From Epiperipatus broadwayi (taxonomy: Eukaryota; Onychophora; Udeonychophora; Euonychophora; Peripatidae), in contig JAQFVV010006272.1 in NCBI GenBank assembly GCA_028023455.1, positions 353,501 to 417,500 of the forward strand: a stretch of 64,000 bases of DNA, written 5' to 3'. Numbering within the stretch: position 1 is the stretch's first letter; the number at the start of each line of letters is the position of its first letter. Below, piece by piece: positions 55,917-64,000 of the stretch. Made by a program: the position numbers and the translations under genes. Below the pieces are notes generated by a model. That model searched no databases, was not told the origin of the DNA, and worked only from the letters and a program-made list of their open reading frames with translations.

Positions 55917-58496
55917 GATAAGAATTTACAAAATTTAAAATATTTCAGACATAAGAGTTATTAATAATGCAAAAAAAGAAAATCAATATTTGCTTTTTAT
56001 AGATAGTTTATTATTATTTTTCTGATGAAATTATATTTTGATGTTGGATAATTAACTAATCAATTATATTGTTTTTTTATTGAGAAAATTGAAGTATTAT
56101 CAGATCACTGACTATCATTTGTTATAGTCTTTTTTCCTTCATGATTAACCAAATTATTTTACTTTTATTATTACCTCTTTTCTGAATCTGATCTATTATT
56201 TAAAAATATAAATTTATTTTTTAAAACAAGTTTATTTTTTTAAAAATTTCTATTTATTAATATCAAATAATTTTTCATTTCCAAAATTTATTTTTTCTTT
56301 ATCAAATGTAATCAATTGATTAAATTAACTTCAATATTAAATATCATTATTATTCAACTCATCTTCTGTATTCTTTTAATTTTTTCTACATATCTTTTGA
56401 TTCATTTTGTGACAGGCTATTGTTTCTAAGTCATCAATAAATGTATCCTCAATTTTCTGTTTAATTCTCAATAGATATCTGTTAATCTATATAATCTAAG
56501 ACTATAACTTAGAGCTCAAGTTCTAAATAGATGAAAATATTTCAAAGTTTTTAAAGAATGTTTTAATACAAGCAGTGAATTATTTTCTATGAACAGCTTA
56601 ATGCTCTAACATCCAAGATAAGATACAGAATACTAAAAATTGTGAGTGCAGTTCAATAATGGAAGTGCAACTCAATGACTCAAACAGTTGTCATTGTACA
56701 GTGTTTATGCATTTAGTTCTCACACATTCATTCATGAACAGCCAACTATCGAGTAATAACTTTCAACATGAAGCTTTCTTCACACAAAATGTTCCTTCAA
56801 GTTTTATGATTTTTTCATTTAATTTTAAATTAGAGGAAAGATATATACTATTTATTTTTATATCTAATTGAATTACTCCATTGATTAGTTTCTCCTCTTA
56901 TTATTGATTAATTACATTTTCCATTACTGCTTTTAATGCCATTTTTAATTTTTGTTATTTACAAGTTTGTGATGCATATAATCTTGGCATTAATTTGTAG
57001 TCTAAGCTTTGTTTCACAATGTAAATTACAACAGATAAGATCTATTACTGATGTTTGACTTTTAGACTTATAAGTGTAATTCTTTTTAATATCATGCTAA
57101 ATGTATTAACCACATTCTAAACCACACTAATTTTTTTTAATATTATTTTACATTATTTTAACTGAACTAAATTAATTGCCTATTTTCACTCATTAGCAAA
57201 TTACAGCTGTCCAATAATACTTTGTTTCTATCAAAATTTATATTATTATACAAGAAAATTAATGTTGTTCTAAAACTCTCATTTTAAAGTTGTTCCAAAA
57301 CTCAGAAAATGTTTGGAATTGCACAAAGTCACTCAAATATAAATCTGTATTTATTTTAGTAAAATGGAAAATATTTAAAACGTAAACATAATGCATAATG
57401 TATTAACTTAAATTAAATATAACTTATTAATAAATCTTTTTTAAAAAATCAATTTATTAAAAAGTAAAATAAATAAATGTAAATTCATTGCTTATATTTG
57501 CTTGATATTGTGTTGGTAAATGGCAGTAATTCAAATGCTGTAAATTGCATCACTTTTGTATATCATAAAAGTTATGGTGAAAAAAGAGAAATATTCACAA
57601 ACTTGTTGAATTTATTATTAAATATCCATATTGCTTTTAAAAAAATTAAGTAAAAAAAAAGTGGCAAAAAGTTCATTATAACACTAAAAAATTTTGTATG
57701 CTTTTTTAAAACAATTCTAAAGTGAAAATAACTTTTTAATGAAAATTATTTTTCTATTAATATTTCAATATTAAACATTTAACATAGATATGTGCACTTT
57801 TTGGTTTTATATTTTATACAGATTTTAAAATGAATAATAAATAAACTGAAATGATTTTTTATTAATTTTGGAGTTTTTATATAGCGAAACTATTGTATAT
57901 TCTGCAGATATATTTATACATTGAATTGAAATGATGTAAACATGAACAGACATTAAAAATATCACCATGCATACTATTTAATGATTGTGTGGTGAGTTTT
58001 TCATAAGGCCATGAAACAATGAAGCAATCAAATAACATATTGAGCACAAATCTCTCTATAAACCTAGATTTCTTCTTTTATTCAATTGAGATTAAAATGA
58101 GAAATATTTTGTTTTTAAGTGAGCAATTTCTCCACTAAACTGAATTATCTAGGAACCTTTTTTAATTCAAGAATAGAGTATACTGTCATTGTTTTTTAAA
58201 ATAATTTTATTATTAGCAATTATTTTATAAAAGTACTACATTTTTAATAAAATAAAATAAATCTCTTGAACACTTTTTTTACTATTTTTTTTACTATAAT
58301 AGAAGGTCTTCTAGATTCTGCCTTTTTTAAAAAAAAATATTTATTCTTATTTTATTGTTTTTTGATTAAATGCAATGATAAAAATCAATATATTTCTATT
58401 GTCTTTAGAAAAAAGTATTTACTTATAAAATTTAACATTTTTTTAAAAAAAATAAAAAATATTAATAATAACAACAAAATAATGATAATAATAATA

Positions 58497-58534
<38 letters not shown>

Positions 58535-59030
58535 AAATGATGCTGATGATGATGATGATAATAATAATAATAATCTGCTTATCTTTTTTTTTTTAAATTG
58601 TGTTTAAAATCCATCTCATTAACACTTAGAATTGCACTTTATCAATACAGCTTAATTCTTTTTTCAAACAGAATATTTTATTTTCACTAACTTTAATTAT
58701 AAATCTATTTAACAATTTCAATTAAAGCATTGATTAAGGTAGTCTAAATCTAAATGGGTAGCATACACTCTTTTTATCACCCTGGTTTTCTCTAAATTTC
58801 TAATATTTTACACCATTGTCTTTGCAATTTTACAGCATATTTTTTATATTAGAGGTCATTTTTAGACGTTTATACGGTAATAATTATTATTATTGTTATT
58901 TAGAAAATATTGATTAATATATGGAGAATCCAAAATTATTGAAATTTAAAATGGGATATATTGATATCAATTAATTTGTATTTTTCAACTTCCTTTTTAT
59001 ATGACTGTAATTTGCAGTAAGTCTATGAAT
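55917..59030. other. AT-rich DNA, no gene seen
   Basis: About 3.1 kb of AT-rich DNA with homopolymers. Apart from the GAT microsatellite at 58.5 kb, no structure was recognised. Confidence 0.45.
58481..58574. repeat. Compound AAT/GAT trinucleotide microsatellite
   Basis: AATAATGATAATAATAATAAT, then about twelve GAT units, an interrupted AAATGATGCT segment, further GAT units and AAT units. It creates an artificial methionine/aspartate-rich frame. Confidence 0.9.
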
Positions 59031-59038
59031 GATTAGAT

Positions 59039-59510
59039 GAGCGATCTTTAACCTTTTCATACCTGCGGACCATTAAAAATAAGAATAAGGTTTCGCAGAC
59101 CGGCAGAAGTCTATGAGCATAATTGTTATAACTGATCAAAACAACAATGTTAAAGATACAAAATGCAGTTATATATATATATGGAATTTGTATAATAAAA
59201 AACTTTTTTTTTTTTTTTAATTTTGAATTTTTTTAGAAAAGTAATAAAAAAATTAATTCTACCTCCCCCCCCCATAAACATCTGTGATAATTAGAAAAAC
59301 AAATTAATTTATGTATGAGTGATTAGATTTTGTTTTCGTTTTGTTTCTTTTTTTTTAATTGGGTAAAAATGAGATGAAAAAATAAATAAAAAATTGTTTA
59401 TATTAATTAAAAGTTTAAACTCGTATTATTTTGTTATTACAACCTTTCCAACCGGTAAAAAACTTCTGCGGCCCGGCAGCGGTCCGCGGACCAAGGGTTG
59501 AAGAACACTA
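59039..59510. mobile_element. hAT-type MITE with 8-bp target duplication
   Basis: The inverted ends GAGCGATCTTTAACC (left) and TAGTGTTCTTCAACC (complement of the right) agree at 11 of 15 positions. Both continue into GC-rich subterminal blocks (CTGCGGACC and CCGGCAGAAG on the left; CTTCTGCGGCCCGGCAGCGG and TCCGCGGACC on the right). Perfect 8-bp direct repeats GATTAGAT flank it (59031-59038 and 59511-59518). The interior is AT-rich with T and C homopolymers and has no transposase. The ends differ from those of the 55.4-kb element, so this is a separate hAT family. Confidence 0.85.
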
Positions 59511-59518
59511 GATTAGAT

Positions 59519-59890
59519 TATGTGGTTTTAGCATTAAATTATTAATTTTTTATTATTGTTTTGTAATTCTCCAATTTAATTCTTTTTTTTTTCATAGATA
59601 ATATTCAAAAATAAATCATTCATAGTATGATATTTGAACAGCAACATTTACAACTTAAGCTTTAATCCTGATATTTTAAATTTAATTATAGTTTTATTTT
59701 TTTTCAAACAATCACTACTTTTATCTATTGACTTTGTATTTTTATTTTTTTTTTGCTTTTTTTTTTTTTTTTTTTTGCATGTATTTTAGACAAGAGATAG
59801 GTTTATTGTCTTCTGATTGGTCGTCTTTATATTAAGTGAAATATAGGGTATATGAGCACAGACTTTCAGATGACCCATCACTCTTCACTC
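59519..59890. other. AT-rich DNA with foldback-related left flank
   Basis: Long T-runs (59755-59776). From about 59847, TATAGGGTATATGAGCACAG and CTTTCAGATGACCCATCACT resemble the arm of the foldback at 53.2 kb. The mirror of this outer part is missing on the far side of the 59891-60270 palindrome. Confidence 0.45.
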
Positions 59891-60270
59891 TATCTAATAA
59901 CACTGATACACTCAAGCACAAATATGCTGAAAAGATATATAATCATCAATAAACGTATTTCATGCTAAACCAGCAATCATCAGTTGGTCCAGATTATCAT
60001 CTCCCACACATGTATACTATAAGTGCCATCATCAGATTTTCAATTGGATGGACGGTTGAAGAGTTGGTGTGTGTAGTAGATTGGAGCCTGTCCATTAAAG
60101 TATGAAGATTGTCCATCTTAATATATATATCTGAGCACTTATAGTATATATGTGTGGGAGATGATAATCTGGACCAACTGATGATTGCTGGTTTAGCATG
60201 AAATACGTATATTTGTGATTATTTATCTTTTCAGCATATATGTGCTTGAGTGTATCAGTGTTATTAGATA
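59891..60270. mobile_element. Foldback element with 136-bp arms
   Basis: The left arm (59891-60026) and right arm (60134-60270) are close reverse complements: TATCTAATAACACTGATACA, TTTCATGCTAAACCAGCAAT, CATCAGTTGGTCCAGATTAT and CTATAAGTGC are all mirrored. A 107-bp central spacer is not symmetrical. The arm core is shared with the direct repeats at 2.5 and 2.9 kb and with 51.6 kb, so this palindrome may be two head-to-head copies of that repeat. Non-coding. Confidence 0.7.
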
Positions 60271-62932
60271 GAGTAGGTATATAATAAACCTGTGTTTCAG
60301 TTATTAAGTGAAAGCAGTAAGTGGAGCTTTGTCACTAGACTTATTTTTAAAATAGTTTATCTAATCTTTTTCTAATCAGTAGCAGCTCTTCAAAAATTAT
60401 TAGTGATTTCTAGAATAGTATTATGACAACTTCTTATTTTTATTGTAATTTCCGTTGTGATGTTTTAGAAAAAAATAATTTTTACAATATATGCCAGCTA
60501 ATATCTTTCCAATCATTGTTATAAAACTTACTAAAGAGTTTATATATACAATTGTCCCCTACCCCTATCTTCTATCCATGACATTGTACTCCAAAAGGTA
60601 ATGTAGATACCTAGATTTGAAGATATTATTGAACAATAAGATAAATTTTTAATATGCTCATATATGTGTGTGTTGATGTTTGTACATGCTATATGTACAT
60701 CGAAAATCTCTTTCACACAAGTATATAAATATTTATATTGCATACATATTTTAAACTAGAGTTTATAGTGCAAAAAATAAACATTCTTTTTATTAATTTT
60801 TAGTCTTTTATATATATATATTTTTTTTTAAATAATAGATATATGAAGATTGTGAATATGGGAATGCTACTGTATATACATGTACATTACATTAAAACAA
60901 TCCTCATACATAAACAAACCATTAGAATATCATCAATCTACTCTCAACGCAACACTTCAGATAGGTAATCTGATGGTATGTATGACTTAATATGTATGCA
61001 CTTAAATAATATAGTCTCATTACATTCATATAAATAAACCTTGCTTCGTAATCATTCTGGTTAGGTATTCAATTGACAATAAATGGTGCCTAGCTATAAG
61101 TAGCTAAATCATAAATCAGGTTTTAAAAAAATCATAAAAATCCTCACTTTTACTGTTTTTCTGTGGGGGAAGGGGTCTCGAGAGTTCTTTGTTTCGCAAC
61201 TTAATCTTTTTTACCTATGTTCAAACAATATTTCTAATATTAAACCAGTTATCCGATTCAGCTTATAATTATTACACTATGAGTCTAGTAATAAGAAATC
61301 ACGTATATGATAATAATATCTCATTTTAAAAACTAATTTCGGCAAAGGACATAAAAATAATTGTTAAAAAAAAACTTGCATTAAAAATTTAAACAAACTA
61401 ATTTAAGTTATTTTTTTATAAAAAAAAAAACTTGTAAGCAAAAAAGTATTTTATTTTTAATTTTTCAAAATTCCTAATAATATGACATAATGATAAAAAA
61501 AAAAGTCTTTTGTGTTTTAAAAAAGAGTTCATGTTTGTGTGACATCTTTCTTGTCTTAATAATTGTTTAAAATTAATTTTAAAATAAATATGTATAACAA
61601 GCCTTGTTTCAGTTATTAATAAATATGTATATATTTTTTTCTTTTACATAAACAATTGCAAATTATTTTGTAGTACAAAAGAAAAACCGCTAGATGTCAC
61701 GCTTAATTTAAAGATAAATAAAACTGAATATGAAATTCATTCCTTTAGTGTGTATAATGATATTATTATAAATATAAAATTGCAAAATGCAGTTTGAAAT
61801 ATGTTAGTTGTATTTAATATTTCAGATATATATTTTAAGGTATTAATTTATATATATATATATGGATCGTAATTTAAGTGTTTTTGATAGATTATTGCAT
61901 CAATTTAAATTTCATACTGTATTATAAATATAGTTTTTATTTAAATAAATAAAATGCATTAACATAACAACAATTAATATAATTAATTACAAATAAGCCA
62001 CATACAAGAAGAAACGTAAACGATCCGATAGTAATTAGTAATTCACAATATATTTTTACTGCCGTAAACATGTTTTTACATATGTGACGTTTACAAGCGT
62101 ATATGAACTCCTTTAACACGTTATTTCTGCATATCTATATAGTAGTTTCAGATTATGTTATTAGAAACTATATTATTTTCTTAGTATTTAAAAGTCAGGT
62201 AAGGTTAATCTAATCATAAAGTAGACAATTTTCACACTCATGGTTTTGTATTGTCATAAAAACATAAAATATATGTATTTATATTAAATTTAGACTTTCC
62301 AAAAAAATTCTAAGTAAAATTGTTTCTATCAAATTTAATAAAAATATCTTTATTTAGTTTTCAATTTTATAATTTTAAAAAATGGCCATATAATTAATAA
62401 AATGTTTATAAACTATAATATATAAACATTTAGGAAATAGTTAATGTAGGGAGGGATAGATTGTAACACTATGGGATTCAAGATCCATTAATCACGTTTC
62501 CAGCCCTGTCATTTCTGATGTCAAAATTCTTATAAAATCCCAAGCAATAAACCATCTGGTTATTTTATTTATTTGGATGACTGACTTACAAATTAGCACA
62601 TGATAGTTTGCTGTTCAATGTTCAATATTATTTTTTAATCATCATCAATGTATTTACTACATGTTTTTTCTTTTCCACATCATTCCAGAAATTTTTATTA
62701 TTTTATTAATCCATCCTAATTTTATATCTCATCATAAGTTGTTTTTTTTTTAATTTTTTAAAGTTTATTTTAAAATATCTGATGTTTATCTGTTAATCCT
62801 TTTTCTTTTGTCTCATAATTCTTTAAAGATATTGATCATGAATTTATTCTTAGAGTCAGCTAGCTATTTATAAACATTATACAGGATTCTTTAGAGATTG
62901 AAACAGTATGCTGGATATATATTATAATAGTG
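60271..62932. other. AT-rich DNA, no gene seen
   Basis: About 2.7 kb without a recognisable gene. There is a CCGCTAGATGTCAC motif at 61687 and short TA tracts near 60815 and 61851. Confidence 0.45.
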
Positions 62933-63163
62933 TATGCATGTGTGTGTAAATGACTTGGCAAGATTAAAAAATAAATGTAATATCTTCTTATATTAAATTT
63001 TGTATTAATTTATATATATATTATAAATAAATATACTTGCTTAGTTATATGCATGTGTGTGTAAATGACTTGGCAAGATTAAAAAATAAATGTAATATCT
63101 TCTTATATTAAATTTTGTATTAATTTTTATATATATTATAAATAAATATACTTGCTTAGTTAT
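62933..63163. repeat. Near-identical tandem duplication, 115-bp unit
   Basis: Two units (62933-63047 and 63048-63163) starting TATGCATGTGTGTGTAAATG and ending ACTTGCTTAGT(TA)T differ by a single T/A-run change (TTTATATATA against TTTTTATATATA). The near identity contrasts with the diverged repeats elsewhere in the window and points to a very recent duplication. Confidence 0.9.
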
Positions 63164-63327
63164 AACTAAAAAGAAAATTAAATCTTTTCAAATAATTGTT
63201 GATTATATTTTTAATCAAGTTTTTCTTTTCTAATTAAAATAAAAAGAATTAAAATATAAAAATAGCTATTATATTGGCAGACAAGACAGATTATTAAATG
63301 TTTTAATAATTAAATATTTTGGAAAAC

Positions 63328-63450
63328 AAATCCATTTATTTGCCGTCAAGCGTTGGTGGCCGACTGGCTAGCATGACTGACTTACAAGCAGTTGTCCCGG
63401 GGTTCGCTTCCCGACAGACGCTTTGACATATAAAAAAAAAATCCATTTAT
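63328..63450 (+). mobile_element. tRNA-derived SINE, single copy with 12-bp target duplication
   Basis: The body lies at 63340-63438 between direct repeats AAATCCATTTAT (63328-63339 and 63439-63450). The tRNA-like head has box A TGGCCGACTGG and box B GGTTCGCTTCC, both close to consensus. The 3' end CAGACGCTTTGACATA plus an A-run matches the 3' end of the 44.1-kb SINEs (CAGATGCTATGACATA), which places all three in one superfamily with different heads. The short, roughly 100-bp body is essentially a tRNA-like part plus a short tail. Confidence 0.85.
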
Positions 63451-64000
63451 GTAAAAATATTTGAAAAAAAGTCTACTGTTTGGTATATTGCTGTTTTTTA
63501 AGTAAATTTATAAAATGTAGAATGAAATAAGAGTGAGAATTAGAATGAAAGTTACAATTTAAAAAGGTTTAAATGTTGCAATATGACTGCTAAGTTAAAT
63601 AAACATAACAGTATTAGTTTTGTTATTTGGTTATAATATAGGAAAATAAGACCTCATAATACTCCAATTCCATCATATTCAATCAAAGTATTGAAAAATA
63701 ACTCTAAATAATGCATATAATCAATGTATATACTAATAACATAATAAAACCTTATTTTTATAAAAAAAAACAAAAAAAAAACATAGACATTGAATTAGAT
63801 ATTGGACCCAAATTATGCAAAGCTGATGAAAACCAAAAGACTTGGAAGAAAATGAATTTAAATATATTAGTAATATTTTTATGCTAGTTTTATTAGTGTG
63901 TTCTGAAAATATGTATGAGAACATTTTTTTTATAAATAGACATAATATTCATCAGTAGAAAATGTTGGAACACAAAGTTTTCGAGTTAGGTTTGAATTAC
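63451..64000. other. AT-rich DNA to the window end
   Basis: No gene or repeat recognised. Confidence 0.45.

Noticed and set aside
58266-58607. 113-codon frame with methionine and aspartate runs
   Set aside because: The runs come from GAT and AAT repeats, and the upstream part is lysine/phenylalanine/isoleucine-rich translation of plain AT-rich DNA.

Overview
The window looks like intergenic or heterochromatin-like DNA from an AT-rich (roughly three quarters A+T by eye) invertebrate metazoan genome. The reasons are the mix of non-LTR retrotransposons, Penelope-like elements, tRNA-derived SINEs, hAT and Merlin DNA transposons, foldback MITEs, very long (ATT)n and (TA)n microsatellites, and a degenerate TTAGGG-type array. 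I cannot name the phylum or species. There is no bacterial-style gene organisation, and I see no convincing host protein-coding gene, rRNA or functional tRNA. Every recognisable coding stretch belongs to a mobile element and is broken.

Layout. 1-8.9 kb: a 0.48-kb foldback element, a spaced direct repeat, a Penelope-like element (3385-4283) with an inverted copy of its own end, and a hairpin MITE with TA target duplications. 14.3-17.1 kb and 25.3-30.2 kb: two diverged copies of one segmental duplication, each carrying insertions the other lacks. The first copy holds a 1.04-kb TIR transposon (15657-16696) with an 8-bp target duplication, and the second keeps the empty site. The second copy holds a related 1.27-kb TIR transposon (25882-27146), also with an 8-bp duplication, which contains 48-49-bp tandem repeats and a TTTAGGGTTAG-like array. 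Next to it lies one copy of a 1.8-2.2-kb repeat whose inverted partner is at 49.4-51.6 kb.

18.0-25.1 kb: a cluster of LINE pieces, all on the minus strand. Three 5'-truncated copies of one family (RT YMDD motif, CCHC finger) alternate with four pure (TAA)n tracts. A much older relative lies at 45.3-48.7 kb, and an unrelated LINE (FADD motif) at 32.34-33.77 kb abuts a near-perfect foldback. 34.69-38.71 kb: a 4-kb element with 1-1.5-kb terminal inverted repeats that encloses the remains of a Merlin/ISXO2-type transposase. 44.1-44.4 kb and 63.3-63.4 kb: tRNA-derived SINEs, the first as a tandem dimer with three copies of its target duplication. 52.3-53.0 kb: a second Penelope-like copy. 55.4 and 59.0 kb: two internally deleted hAT elements with perfect 8-bp target duplications. 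The rest is AT-rich DNA with small tandem duplications.

Nothing here acts as a pathway. What the window offers is a layered record of transposition, in which paired copies, empty sites and target duplications allow relative dating. The least ordinary items are the long-TIR Merlin element, the GGTA-ended element family validated by an empty site, and the TAA-linked LINE string. All calls rest on reading by eye, without alignment or database searches.
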